From JAWRCU01 sp033542235 (GTDB lineage: Bacteria > Pseudomonadota > Alphaproteobacteria > Rhizobiales > Rhizobiaceae), in NCBI RefSeq assembly GCF_033542235.1, contig NZ_JAWRCU010000003.1, positions 620,001 to 684,000 on the forward strand: 64,000 nt of DNA, given 5' to 3'. The notes under the pieces were generated by a model. That model was given only the letters and a program-made list of their open reading frames with translations, was not told the DNA's origin and did no database searches. The translations under genes and the position numbers were made by a program. Shown piece after piece: positions 17,528 to 25,934 of the stretch. Each line of letters begins with the position of its first letter. The stretch's first letter is position 1.

Positions 17528-18592
17528 TTAGTTGACGGCGGTCACACTGTGGCCGCTTTTCCTTAAAAGCTCGATCAGCCCGTCCGGCCCAGGCAGATGC
17601 AACGCGCCGACGGCAATGAAGGCATTGCCCGCAGCCAGGATCGGCTGGGCGTTCTTCACCATCGTCTTGTTGCGCTCGACGATCATCGCCTGCTCGAAAG
17701 CGGCATAGCCCGCATCATCGTCCGCCTCGGGCAACACGGCACGGAAGAGTGGCCAGAAGGTGCCGGTGTCTCCCTTCGTGTAAAGCACGATCATGGTCTC
17801 CACCACGTCATTGATCCGATCACCGAGTTTCACCGTCTCGACCAGCGCTTTGAGATGAAAATCCATCGGCAACGAGGCCATGGCTTTGAACTGGTCGACG
17901 ACGGTCTCGAGCCCTTCGAGCTTCTTGCCTTCGGCCTTGGCGTCCTGGGCAAGCTTCACGTCGAGCACCGGCGCACCGGCCGCCTTGCGCGAGAGCTCGC
18001 ACACCGGCAGCGCAACCATGGACGAAAGAATCCAGGGCTTCATCTTCGATACGGCGGAGAGCGCGATACCCCTTTCGGCTAGACCAGCCTCCAGCGCCTT
18101 CTGGTCGGCAGGCGGCAGGAGCGACACCAGCGTGGTGCCATCGGTGAACATCATGAGATCAGGATTCTTCGCCAACGTCGCCATCATGGCACCCTGATCG
18201 AGGATCTCGGTGGTCTCGATGACCACGGTGCCGGCCCTTTCGAAGACCTGCTTCGCATCCGGCGTCAGCTCCGTCACGCGTGGGTCGGTCATGTGCATGG
18301 TGCCGAACAGGTAGGACGGCTGAGCACCCTCCGTCTCCACCTTCCAGAGCAGACCCTTGCCGTTGAGGGTCTTCGAGGCTTCCGCTTCGATCCTGCTCAG
18401 CAGCGCGGGATTGTCCGCCGCGAGTTCGGCCAGCATGTCCTTTCCCGTGCACTGTGCGGCAGCCGCCCGCGCCTTTGCCGAAGCGAGCGCAAGCACGATG
18501 AGAAAGGCCAGAAAGAAAAGCACGTTGACAGCAGCGATCAGCTTCAGTGCAAGGATCGCGGTACGGTCGGCAGCTGCAATGGCGCGTTTCAT
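17528..18592 (-). CDS. TraB/GumN family protein
   Basis: A 354-residue protein with an N-terminal transmembrane or signal segment (about 22-42) and a TraB/GumN domain. Family marks are YLFGTMHMTDPRV, the Glu pair in VVIETTEIL and the C-terminal AVGALHLPGPDGLIELLRKSG. The fold is related to EreA/ChaN/Tiki, where His and Glu of GTMH and related motifs make a metal-dependent active site; a membrane-tethered periplasmic hydrolase or protease is the inference. The start at 18592 (MKRAIAAADRTA) is chosen; the frame is open upstream to 18769 but that part is the palindromic element 18705-18843 read as protein. Confidence 0.85.
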   Translation of the reverse strand: MKRAIAAADRTAILALKLIAAVNVLFFLAFLIVLALASAKARAAAAQCTGKDMLAELAADNPALLSRIEAEASKTLNGKGLLWKVETEGAQPSYLFGTMHMTDPRVTELTPDAKQVFERAGTVVIETTEILDQGAMMATLAKNPDLMMFTDGTTLVSLLPPADQKALEAGLAERGIALSAVSKMKPWILSSMVALPVCELSRKAAGAPVLDVKLAQDAKAEGKKLEGLETVVDQFKAMASLPMDFHLKALVETVKLGDRINDVVETMIVLYTKGDTGTFWPLFRAVLPEADDDAGYAAFEQAMIVERNKTMVKNAQPILAAGNAFIAVGALHLPGPDGLIELLRKSGHSVTAVN

Positions 18593-18704
18593 GCGCGGAC
18601 TAATATTAGCCAAATACGGCGAATCCGTTAAGCGAAAAGGCCAAATCCGGCCTTTGGGGCCTGTATCGCGATCAGGCACAGGGCAGTCGCATATGGCACG
18701 AAGG

Positions 18705-18843
18705 ACCCCCACTCCGCCTCGCTTCGCTCGGCACCTCTCCCCCTCAAAAGGGGAGAGGAAGGGCGCCAAGCCTCACGGCCGGCACTTCCTCTCCCCCGTC
18801 GATCGGGGGAGAGGTGGTTCGCGAAGCGAACCGGAGTGGGGGT
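18705..18843 (+). repeat. Palindromic element between the TraB/GumN gene and xerC
   Basis: The outer arms are ACCCCCACTCCG... (from 18705) and ...CGGAGTGGGGGT (to 18843); inside are TCGCTTCGCT/GCGAAGCGA-type blocks and two CTCTCCCC/GGGGAGAG hairpins. It fills most of the gap. It keeps the TraB/GumN frame open upstream of the true start. Confidence 0.75.
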
Positions 18844-18871
18844 CGACCTCATAGGCGCGGCTGCCTCGGGA

Positions 18872-19810
18872 TCATGCGCGCGGATGGGCTCGCTCGTAGA
18901 TGTCGAGCAGTCGCTCGGTATCGACGCCGGTGTAGACCTGCGTCGTCGACAGACTGGCATGCCCGAGCAGCTCCTGGATGGTGCGCAGGTCGCCGCCGCG
19001 GCCGAGCAGATGCGTTGCGAAGGAATGGCGCAGCGCATGCGGAGTCGCCGTTTCCGGCAGGTTGAGCGCGGAGCGCAGCTTGCGCATCTCGCGCTGAACG
19101 ATCGCTGCAGCAAGCGCGCCGCCCCGCGCGCCGCGGAACAGCAGGCCCTGCGGATCGAGATGGAACGGACAAAGCCGCCTGTACTCCGCAACAGCCTTGT
19201 AGGCGACCGGCAGGAGGGGCACCAGCCGGGTCTTGCCGCCCTTGCCGGTGACGCGGATCACCGCATCGCCTTCGTTGGCCAGATCTGCGGCGGTGAGGCC
19301 GAGCGCTTCTGAAATTCGCAAGCCCGAGCCATAGAGCAAAGTGAGCACGGCTGCGTTGCGCGCAGCGATCCACGGTTCTTCGGCAAGCTGCTCGCCCGAC
19401 GAGACGACGCGTTTTGCGTCGCCGGAGGTCAACGGCTTCGGCAGCGATTTCGGCTGCTTCGGGGCGCGGAGCGCGACGGCGCCTGCGGCGTTGGCCAGAC
19501 CGCGACGCTCGAGATAGCGCAGGAAAGAGCGGACACCGGCAAGCCCTCGGCCCAGCGTGCGGGCGCCCGCACCATCCGAACGGCGGCTGGCCAGGAAGGC
19601 GCGCAGGTCGGCGGGCCTCAAATTGCCGACATCGCCGAGCCCCGGCGCGCCGCCGAGATGGCCCGTCAGGAATTGCAGGAATTGCCGTGTGTCCCGCTCA
19701 TAGGCATCGAGCGTCAGCGCCGCCAGCCGCCGCTCACCTGACAGCATCTTCAACCAGGCCTCGCGCGCCGCCTGCAGGTCGGGCTGCGCCGGAATGAGAA
19801 ATTGCTGCAT
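18872..19810 (-). CDS. xerC: Tyrosine recombinase XerC
   Basis: Chromosome-dimer resolution recombinase acting with XerD at dif. At 312 residues it has an N-terminal SAM-like core-binding domain (about 10-105) and a catalytic domain with the full set R165, K190, H258, R261, H284 and nucleophile Y293 in STTQVYTGVD. The opening MQQFLIPAQPDLQAAREAWL matches rhizobial XerC rather than XerD. It is divergent from rimM. Nothing nearby suggests a mobile element, so this is the housekeeping enzyme. Confidence 0.93.
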   Translation of the reverse strand: MQQFLIPAQPDLQAAREAWLKMLSGERRLAALTLDAYERDTRQFLQFLTGHLGGAPGLGDVGNLRPADLRAFLASRRSDGAGARTLGRGLAGVRSFLRYLERRGLANAAGAVALRAPKQPKSLPKPLTSGDAKRVVSSGEQLAEEPWIAARNAAVLTLLYGSGLRISEALGLTAADLANEGDAVIRVTGKGGKTRLVPLLPVAYKAVAEYRRLCPFHLDPQGLLFRGARGGALAAAIVQREMRKLRSALNLPETATPHALRHSFATHLLGRGGDLRTIQELLGHASLSTTQVYTGVDTERLLDIYERAHPRA

Positions 19811-19841
19811 GGCATCGCTCTGTTTGGCAGCCGATGCTGGA

Positions 19842-19923
19842 CCAAGATGGTTAGCAATAGGTTGAGCATGCCAGTTTGGGTGATCTCGGAACCAGAATGG
19901 TTCCTTTTGCCGCCAGAATGGTT
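19842..19923 (+). promoter_or_regulatory. Repeated CCAGAATGGTT boxes upstream of rimM
   Basis: CCAGAATGGTT occurs at 19892-19902 and 19913-19923, 21 bp apart (two helical turns), and a variant CCAAGATGGTTAG lies at 19842-19854. The last box ends only 11 bp before the rimM start. Spacing on one DNA face suggests a protein-binding site, but duplication by chance is not excluded. Confidence 0.3.
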
Positions 19924-19934
19924 AGAGAGGCAGG

Positions 19935-20546
19935 ATGGTAAAGCTCCAAAACCCCGTCCTTATGGCCGTCATCGGCGCCGCGCATGGCATCCGCGGCGAG
20001 CTGCGCGTGAAGACCTTCACCGCCGACCCGCTGGCGCTTGGCGACTATGGTCCCCTCTCCGCAAGGGACGGCCGCGTTTTCGAGATCGCCGGAATCAGGC
20101 CTCAAGGGAATGTGGTCGTCGTCCGCTTCGAGGGCGTCGGTGACCGGAATAGGGCCGAGGCGCTGACCGGCACCGAGCTTTTCATCGATCGCAGCGCGCT
20201 TCCTGGAGAGCTAGAGGAAGAGGAGTTCTATCACGCCGACCTTGTCGGCATGGCGGTCCTGGATCAGAGCGGCGCGGAGATCGGCAAGGTGAGCGCCGTG
20301 CAGAACTATGGCGCCGGTGACATTCTTGAGATCAAGGGGCCCGGCCTCGACGCGGTTCTGGTTCCCTTCACCAAGGCGGCGGTGCCAGCGGTTGACGTCG
20401 CTTTGCGCAGGATCCGCGTCGACACGACCGCAGCCGGACTTGCCGAGGACGGGGAGGAAGGGCCGGAGCACATTTCGGCTGCTCCGGTCGGCTTTGATCC
20501 GAAGCGACGGCCGCGCGGCCCGCGCGAAGCCGGGGGCAATCACTGA
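19935..20546 (+). CDS. rimM: Ribosome maturation factor RimM
   Basis: 16S rRNA processing factor for the 30S head, binding S19. At 203 residues it has the N-terminal RimM beta-barrel (MAVIGAAHGIRGELRVKTFT) and the C-terminal PRC barrel (DLVGMAVLDQSGAEIGKVSAV...GAGDILEI), then a charged alphaproteobacterial tail. AGAGG precedes the start. The stop overlaps the trmD start by one base (TGATG). In most bacteria rpsP lies directly upstream; here xerC does. Confidence 0.95.
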   Translation: MVKLQNPVLMAVIGAAHGIRGELRVKTFTADPLALGDYGPLSARDGRVFEIAGIRPQGNVVVVRFEGVGDRNRAEALTGTELFIDRSALPGELEEEEFYHADLVGMAVLDQSGAEIGKVSAVQNYGAGDILEIKGPGLDAVLVPFTKAAVPAVDVALRRIRVDTTAAGLAEDGEEGPEHISAAPVGFDPKRRPRGPREAGGNH

Positions 20547-21232
20547 TGTTCCGCGCCAGTGTGCTCACCCTCTATCCGGAGATGTTCCCGGGCGCGCTCG
20601 GCCTGTCGCTTGCCGGCCGCGCGTTGGAAGCCGGTACCTGGGCGCTCGACGTGACCCAGATCCGAGATTTCGCCACGGACCGCCACCGCACGGTGGACGA
20701 CACGCCGGCAGGCGGCGGCGCCGGCATGGTGATGCGCGCCGACATATTGGCGAGGGCGATCGACCAGGTTTCGACGCCGGACGATCCGCGCCCGCGGCTC
20801 CTGATGAGCCCGCGCGGCAGGCCCCTGACGCAGGCGAGGGTGCGCGACCTGGCCGCAGGAGCGGGCATCGTCATCATCTGCGGCCGCTTCGAAGGCGTCG
20901 ACCAGCGCGTGATCGAGGCGCGCAATCTCGAAGAGGTTTCGGTCGGCGACTATATATTGTCTGGCGGCGAGCCGGCCGCGCTGGTGCTGCTCGACGCGGT
21001 CGTGCGGCTCCTGCCCGGCGTCATGGGCAATTCGGAGTCGGGCCTGCATGAGAGTTTCGAGCATGGGCTCCTCGAACATCCGCACTACACCCGCCCGCAG
21101 GAATTCGAAGGGCGGTCGATTCCGGAAATCCTGACCTCCGGCAACCACGCCAGGATCGCAGCCTGGCGGCGCGAGCAGGCAGAGAAGCTGACGCGAGAGC
21201 GAAGGCCGGATCTGCTCGAGCCCGGGCAGTGA
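20546..21232 (+). CDS. trmD: tRNA (guanine-37 N1)-methyltransferase TrmD
   Basis: Makes m1G37 in tRNAs to prevent +1 frameshifting, using S-adenosylmethionine. At 228 residues it has the SPOUT trefoil-knot motifs: DDTPAGGGAGMVMRAD, LLMSPRGRPLTQA, IVIICGRFEGVDQRVIEA and VGDYILSGGEPAALVLLDAV. It is translationally coupled to rimM through TGATG. Confidence 0.97.
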   Translation: MFRASVLTLYPEMFPGALGLSLAGRALEAGTWALDVTQIRDFATDRHRTVDDTPAGGGAGMVMRADILARAIDQVSTPDDPRPRLLMSPRGRPLTQARVRDLAAGAGIVIICGRFEGVDQRVIEARNLEEVSVGDYILSGGEPAALVLLDAVVRLLPGVMGNSESGLHESFEHGLLEHPHYTRPQEFEGRSIPEILTSGNHARIAAWRREQAEKLTRERRPDLLEPGQ

Positions 21233-21405
21233 AGTTCCGGCGCTTCGCGAAGTTGACCGTTCGATTTCGGCAATCGCAAGGGCGCTCGACTTGATGAACA
21301 GGATCGCCGAAGCTAAAGCGTGACTTCGTCCCGTTCGGGGCTCCTACACGTTGTAGCCCACCGCAACCATCGAGGGCTGCGCGGCGATCACGGCAGAGAA
21401 ATCTC

Positions 21406-22380
21406 GTGAAGTTGAAGATTGATTATTTTCTCGCCGGCCTTGTCTGCGTCGTCATCGCCGGCTTCATTTTTCCGGCTCTCGGAGCGAGTGGCGGTCCGAT
21501 TCATCTCGACCTCGTGACGGACTATGGCATCAGCGGCGTGTTCTTCCTCTACGGTCTGACGCTCGCGCCCGAAAGGATGCTGCAGGGCTTCAAGAACATC
21601 AAAGTGCATGTTGCGGTCCAGCTCCTGACCTTCGCCGTCTTTCCTGCCGTCGTGCTGGTGGCGCAATCGGTTTTGCCCGACTTCCTTCCCAGCACGGTGA
21701 AAATCGGACTGTTCTATGTGGCGGCGCTGCCTTCGACTGTCTCCTCTTCTGTGGCAATGGTGTCGCTGGCGCGAGGCAACGTGCCGGTTGCGCTGTTCAA
21801 TGCCACTCTGTCGAGCCTCATCGGGGTGGTGCTGACGCCGCTCTGGATGGCCTGGTACCTGCATAGCGTGGGAATCTCGATTCCCCTGTTGCCTACTCTG
21901 GCCAAGGTCGGCCTGGTCGTCGTCGTCCCGATCGTGCTGGGTCAGATCGGACGGCATTGGCTGCTCGGCTGGATCACCCGCAACAGCTATTGGGTGAAGC
22001 ATGTCGACCGCTTCATCATCCTTGCGATCGTGATGAACTCGGTGTCGGATGCAACGGCGGCTGGAATCTGGATGAACTACAAGCCAATCCTGCTCGTCGA
22101 GACTGCCCTTGCCGCGATGCTTCTGTTCGTCGTGATTTACGTGATAGCCCTCGGCCTCTCCCGCCTGCTCGGCTTCGATCGCGACAACAAGATCGCGTTC
22201 CTGTTTTGCGGATCGAAGAAGTCGCTTGCCGTCGGGGTCCCGCTGGCCCCGGTGATATTCGGGAATATGCCCGATATCGGCCTCGTCATCGTGCCGATCA
22301 TGGTATTCCACTTCTTCCAGCTAGTGGTCGTAAGCGGCATAGCTTCCCGCTATGCACGGACTGCGCCCCACAGCGTTTAG
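21406..22380 (+). CDS. Bile acid:sodium symporter family protein (YfeH/SBF-like)
   Basis: A 324-residue membrane transporter with about ten hydrophobic helices. The motifs YGISGVFFLYGLTLAPE, YVAALPSTVSSSVAMVSLARG and LFCGSKKSLAVGVPLAPVI are those of the SBF-like (DUF4137/YfeH) branch of the bile-acid:sodium symporters and arsenite permeases. The substrate is unknown. The start is a GTG at 21406 with a poor ribosome-binding site. It interrupts the usual trmD-rplS adjacency. Confidence 0.88.
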   Translation: MKLKIDYFLAGLVCVVIAGFIFPALGASGGPIHLDLVTDYGISGVFFLYGLTLAPERMLQGFKNIKVHVAVQLLTFAVFPAVVLVAQSVLPDFLPSTVKIGLFYVAALPSTVSSSVAMVSLARGNVPVALFNATLSSLIGVVLTPLWMAWYLHSVGISIPLLPTLAKVGLVVVVPIVLGQIGRHWLLGWITRNSYWVKHVDRFIILAIVMNSVSDATAAGIWMNYKPILLVETALAAMLLFVVIYVIALGLSRLLGFDRDNKIAFLFCGSKKSLAVGVPLAPVIFGNMPDIGLVIVPIMVFHFFQLVVVSGIASRYARTAPHSV

Positions 22381-22614
22381 TCCTGGGAAGATCGCCCGGC
22401 ACGAAATAATCACCGGCACGGCGTGACAAGCGGGACGGAACCGTGTATGAGCCCGCGCGAAACCGGCGGAGGCCCGCCGGAACCCGTCAACAAGCACAGT
22501 GAATTCGCCCCTGCGTTTCGCCTTCGCTGCAAACGCATAGCCGAGCGGTCAGAGATACCGCACAGCGATCGTCGGGCGCTCTGGCTGTCGAAAGAACAAG
22601 AAGAGGTTACCGCG

Positions 22615-23121
22615 ATGGATCTCATTCGTCAGCTCGAGGCCGAGCAGGCCGCCAAGATCTTGGCAAAGCGCAAGCTCCCGGAATTCCAGCCCGGCGACAC
22701 AGTGCGCGTCAATGTGCGTGTCACCGAAGGGTCGCGCACCCGTGTGCAGGCTTATGAGGGCGTGGTGATCGCGCGCTCCGGCTCGGGCTTCCAGGAGAAT
22801 TTCACCGTCCGCAAGATCTCCTACGGTGAAGGCGTCGAGCGCGTTTTCCCGATCTATTCGCCCATGGTGGAGGGCGTCGAGATCGTGCGTCGCGGCAAGG
22901 TGCGCCGCGCCAAGCTCTATTATCTGCGTGATCGCCGCGGCAAGTCGGCCCGTATTTCCGAGAACACCGGCGTGCGCGCCCGCAAGCTGAACGATGCCGA
23001 ACGCGATGCGATGAACGCTGAGCGTGAGCGGCTCGAGGCTGAAAAGGTCGCCGCCGCCGAGGCGCTTGCGGTCGAAAAGGCAGCAGAGGACGCTGCCGAA
23101 AAGAAGGCCGCCAGCGAGTAA
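22615..23121 (+). CDS. rplS: Large-subunit ribosomal protein L19
   Basis: A 168-residue L19, sitting at the 30S-50S interface. The core is GDTVRVNVRVTEGSRTRVQAYEG..., with FTVRKISYGEGVERVFPIYSP and GKVRRAKLYYLRDRRGKSARI; an Ala/Glu/Lys-rich tail of about 45 residues is the usual alphaproteobacterial extension. The start at 22615 has AGAGGT upstream; the frame is open from 22423, but that part is leader. The 234-bp region before it has GC-rich inverted repeats that could be a leader, but I can assign no known family. Confidence 0.96.
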   Translation: MDLIRQLEAEQAAKILAKRKLPEFQPGDTVRVNVRVTEGSRTRVQAYEGVVIARSGSGFQENFTVRKISYGEGVERVFPIYSPMVEGVEIVRRGKVRRAKLYYLRDRRGKSARISENTGVRARKLNDAERDAMNAERERLEAEKVAAAEALAVEKAAEDAAEKKAASE

Positions 23122-23155
23122 GCCTTCGCCGCTGATCGAGCGGCTAACTGCCCTG

Positions 23156-23220
23156 AAGCATGATGCCGAACCAAACCTCCGTGCAGCAAGAAGTTGCAGG
23201 TTGTTAGGGAAGGGTTATGC
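23156..23220 (+). repeat. Intergenic repeat, GCATGAT family (copy 2)
   Basis: It begins AAGCATGATGCCGAACCAA and continues GTGCAGCAAG, GTTGCAG, ending GGGTTATGC. The order of blocks matches the element at 17092-17152. It lies between the rplS stop and its terminator in the 317-bp rplS-DUF1223 gap, which is otherwise empty apart from the terminator. Confidence 0.5.
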
Positions 23221-23240
23221 CGCAAGAACAAGGCGCTGTA

Positions 23241-23275
23241 GAAACCCTGTCCGGACGACCGGCGGGGTTTTCTGC
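23241..23275 (+). terminator. Probable intrinsic terminator of rplS
   Basis: AAACCC...CCGG, a short ACGA loop, then CCGG-C-GGGGTTTTCT: a GC-rich hairpin whose right arm runs into a T-rich tract. It is about 120 bp after the rplS stop. Confidence 0.65.
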
Positions 23276-23438
23276 TTTAAACTGCCCGCAACGCTGAACG
23301 AGCGGGCTAGGACGCGCCCTTTGTTTCCAGCTCGACTGTGGCGATTCACCGCAACGTGACTTCCCGTTGACTCGGGCTTCTGCCTAAGTTCTGGTCGACT
23401 GAGAACGTGCCGGCGATCCGGCGAGGAAAGAAGCGACT

Positions 23439-24197
23439 ATGGTGAAGGGCACACTCCTGCGGCTCGCAGCCGCAACGGTGGTGGCTGGGTTTTTGCTTGG
23501 CCCCGCCGCGGCGGGCGAGACGAAGAAGCCCGCCGGAGTGGTCGAGCTTTTCACGAGCCAGGGTTGCAGTTCGTGCCCACCCGCCGACGCCATCTTCGCC
23601 GACCTGGTGAAGAAGCAGGACATCATCGCGCTCGCCTATCATGTCGACTATTGGGACTATCTCGGCTGGCAGGACACGCTGGCTTCGCCGGATAATACCG
23701 AGCGCCAGTACAATTACGCCAAGTCGTTCGGCGCGCATGCGGTCTATACGCCGCAGGCGGTCATCAACGGCCGCACTCATGTCAGTGGCTCCAGCCGCTC
23801 CGATATCGCCGGAGCTCTCACCAGGTTCGACAAGGCGGGCCAGGGCATGAGCGTCGATATCAAGGTGATGCGCGCCGGTGATTCGATCGTCATCGACGCC
23901 GGCGAGGGAGCGGGCGACGAGCAGGGCAAGGTCATCCTCGTCTATTACGATCCGGCACACCCCGTAACTATCGATCGCGGTGAGAACCGCGGCAGGACTG
24001 TCATTTACTGGAATGCCGTGACGGCCATTCAGACGGCGGGCATGTGGCACGGCGCTGCCGCCCGCTACGAGTTCCCGGCAAGCGAGATCGCCAAGAAGGG
24101 CACCGGCGGGTGTGCGGTCCTTCTTCAGTCGATGAGCGACAAGGGCCTGCCCGGCCCGATCCTCGGCGCAGCGCTGATCGACGGCACGACGAAATAG
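23439..24197 (+). CDS. DUF1223 secreted thioredoxin-like protein
   Basis: A 252-residue exported protein. The signal peptide is residues 1-26 (ending GPAAAGE). Next comes VVELFTSQGCSSCPPAD with the C43-x-x-C46 pair, then ALAYHVDYWDYLGWQDTLASP and VYTPQAVINGR, all hallmarks of DUF1223. The CxxC and cis-Pro-like TPQ suggest a thioredoxin-fold periplasmic oxidoreductase, but the family has no established reaction. GAGGAAAG lies upstream. It appears monocistronic. Confidence 0.88.
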   Translation: MVKGTLLRLAAATVVAGFLLGPAAAGETKKPAGVVELFTSQGCSSCPPADAIFADLVKKQDIIALAYHVDYWDYLGWQDTLASPDNTERQYNYAKSFGAHAVYTPQAVINGRTHVSGSSRSDIAGALTRFDKAGQGMSVDIKVMRAGDSIVIDAGEGAGDEQGKVILVYYDPAHPVTIDRGENRGRTVIYWNAVTAIQTAGMWHGAAARYEFPASEIAKKGTGGCAVLLQSMSDKGLPGPILGAALIDGTTK

Positions 24198-24909
24198 CGT
24201 CTGGCGGCCAGGAGCGGCGATTGCCGACGGCTCCTAAGAATTGACCTTGGCACCACCCCTCACCTCGCTGCCGCCATCCACTCTCCGTAAACGGTAGGGC
24301 AATTGCATGGGGAAAGCGCGACGCCGGTGACCCCCTCCCCCTTGTGGGGGGCCCACAAGGGGGAGGGGGTCGCCGGCGCCGCGCCCTTATGCAATTTCCC
24401 TGTCGTCAGGTGGAGAGGTGCAGAGCGGCCGGGACTGCTACGCGATACGCGATTGCCCTGCCGTAGACGGGTAGAGGCAGGACTGCCGCTTTGTTTGTCA
24501 CTCAAGAGCGATCAGCATTGCCCTGCAATCGGCCACCAAAAAACCGGCGCCAGCTGATGCTGACACCGGTTCTAATGGTTTTGGGATCGTCGCACCTGGT
24601 TCCTTGCAAAAACCAGGGTTGGTTCGATCCGACTCTGGCCCCGTGGGCGGGGGGCTTGGGGTTTACGGAGCCGGCGCCGGACCGAACCGTCTCAGGCAAC
24701 GAGTGGATGGTCGTCGGAGATTGGGGCGCGAGGTAGGATAAAAGACGGCGGGATTGTGGCGATCAGTCACCAATCGTTACTGCTTTGTAATGTTCGTGAT
24801 TATCCTTCGGGGAAATGTCCGGTTCCCCACAACCATAGGTGAAGGTCTTGCATTTCTGGGTCGGACGCGCAACCTATCTGTCACGCAAACGTCACAGAAA
24901 GCAGGGTGC
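24198..24909 (+). other. 712-bp intergenic region with a long palindrome, otherwise no gene
   Basis: No credible coding sequence. The first 200 bp hold the long inverted repeat described separately (24301-24397). Around 24540-24720 the sequence is GC-rich with several direct blocks (CCGGCGCC at two places, GGTTTTGGGATCG, a GGTTCGATCC motif) but forms no recognisable tRNA or known RNA. The last 130 bp become AT-richer and probably hold the promoter of the DUF2794 gene. Confidence 0.5.
24301..24397 (+). repeat. Long inverted repeat (AATTGCA...TGCAATT family, copy 1)
   Basis: The arms run AATTGCAT..GGAAAGCGCGACGCCGG..ACCCCCTCCCCCTTGTGG and the complementary CCACAAGGGGGAGGGGGT..CGCCGGCGC..ATGCAATTTCCC, almost without a loop (centre GGGGCC). 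The same arm sequence, starting CAGGGAAATTGCA and containing ACCCCCTCCCCCTTGTGG, is found at 59476-59530. Confidence 0.8.
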
Positions 24910-25296
24910 ATGAGCAATTACGGCGAAGGAACGGAGGGTGGGGAAGATTCCTCGATACTCGTCGCGCTCTACGAGGCGCGACTGAAGAAAATGGAGGTCC
25001 CCGTCAGATTCGATCGGAAGGAACTCGATCAGATCCTGAGGCTCTACGGTCGCATGGTGGCCGCAAATGAATGGCGCGACTACGCGATCGACTCTCTGCC
25101 TGATCGCGCGGTGTTCTCCGTCTTCCGACGCACCAGCGAGACGCCCCTCTTCCGGATCGTCAAGGACCCCAGACTGGCGCGCAAACAGGGAGCCTATTCA
25201 GTGGTCGCGGCGACCGGGTTGATCCTGAAGCGCGGCCAGGATCTGGCACGCGTGCTCGGCGTGTTCGACAACAAGCTCAGGCTGGTGGAAGCCTAA
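24910..25296 (+). CDS. DUF2794 family protein
   Basis: A 128-residue soluble protein. VRFDRKELDQILRLYGRMVAANEWRDYAIDSL and AVFSVFRRTSETPLFRIVKDP are the conserved blocks of DUF2794, confined to alphaproteobacteria and of unknown function. The start at 24910 (MSNYGEG) is preferred to the frame opening at 24754, whose extra residues are not family-like. It converges on a GNAT gene 15 bp away. Confidence 0.85.
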   Translation: MSNYGEGTEGGEDSSILVALYEARLKKMEVPVRFDRKELDQILRLYGRMVAANEWRDYAIDSLPDRAVFSVFRRTSETPLFRIVKDPRLARKQGAYSVVAATGLILKRGQDLARVLGVFDNKLRLVEA

Positions 25297-25311
25297 GCAA
25301 GTTCTGCAGCG

Positions 25312-25902
25312 TCACCCCTCTCCTCGGAACCTCCGTTCAGGCAGGGATTCGGGATCGGGAGGCGCGGCGGCGCCGCCGTTCATCGCCAGTTGCATGAAGA
25401 CGGTGTCCAGCCAGCGGCCATGCTTGAAGCCGGAACCCTCGAGCCGGCCTGAATGGCGGAAGCCGAGGGCCTCGTGAAGCATGACTGACGGGCTGTCCGG
25501 TCTCCCGTCGCCGATCACCGCGACCATCTGGCGGAAACCGAGCCGTCTCGATTCCTCGATCAGCCGCATCATCAGTGCCCGGCCAACGCCGCGGCCCTGG
25601 GCGCCCGGAGCGATATAAACGGAATTCTCGACGATGAAGCGATAGGCGGGCCGCGGCCGGAACGGCCCGGCATAGGCGTAGCCTGCAACCATGCCGTCGA
25701 GTTCGGCGAGGAGATAAGGGAAGCCACCTGCCGCGAGCGCCTGGAAGCGCTTGCGCATCTCTGAGAGTGGCGGCGGGTCGAGCTCGTAACTCGCAGTGCC
25801 GTGGCGCACAGCGTCGGCATAGATGTCGGTAATCGCCGGGAGATCGTCCTCGTGCGCGTTGCGGATCGGGATCGTTCCTGCCGGACGGGAGGGGGTATTC
25901 AT
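25312..25902 (-). CDS. GNAT-family N-acetyltransferase, phosphinothricin-acetyltransferase-like
   Basis: A 196-residue GNAT enzyme of the Pat/YncA type: IRNAHEDDLPAITDIYADAVRHGTASYEL at the N-terminus, the acetyl-CoA loop GAQGRGVGRALM and ALGFRHSGRLEGSGFKHGRWLDTVFMQ at the C-terminus. Family members acetylate the amino group of small compounds such as phosphinothricin, methionine sulfone or other amino-acid analogues; which one cannot be told. No clear ribosome-binding site is seen before the ATG at 25902. Confidence 0.88.
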   Translation of the reverse strand: MNTPSRPAGTIPIRNAHEDDLPAITDIYADAVRHGTASYELDPPPLSEMRKRFQALAAGGFPYLLAELDGMVAGYAYAGPFRPRPAYRFIVENSVYIAPGAQGRGVGRALMMRLIEESRRLGFRQMVAVIGDGRPDSPSVMLHEALGFRHSGRLEGSGFKHGRWLDTVFMQLAMNGGAAAPPDPESLPERRFRGEG

Positions 25903-25934
25903 GGCCGCTATAACAGCAGCGCTGCCGGTATATG

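Noticed and set aside
18872..19810. Integrase-like gene as a sign of a genomic island
   Set aside because: Sequence and neighbourhood are those of housekeeping XerC; no tRNA junction, att repeats or phage genes are near.
22423..22614. N-terminal extension of L19
   Set aside because: The open frame upstream of 22615 has no similarity to L19 proteins, and a proper ribosome-binding site precedes the ATG at 22615.
24560..24660. GGTTCGATCC motif and surrounding stems as a possible tRNA
   Set aside because: The T-loop-like motif is present but no acceptor, D-arm or anticodon arm can be laid out around it.
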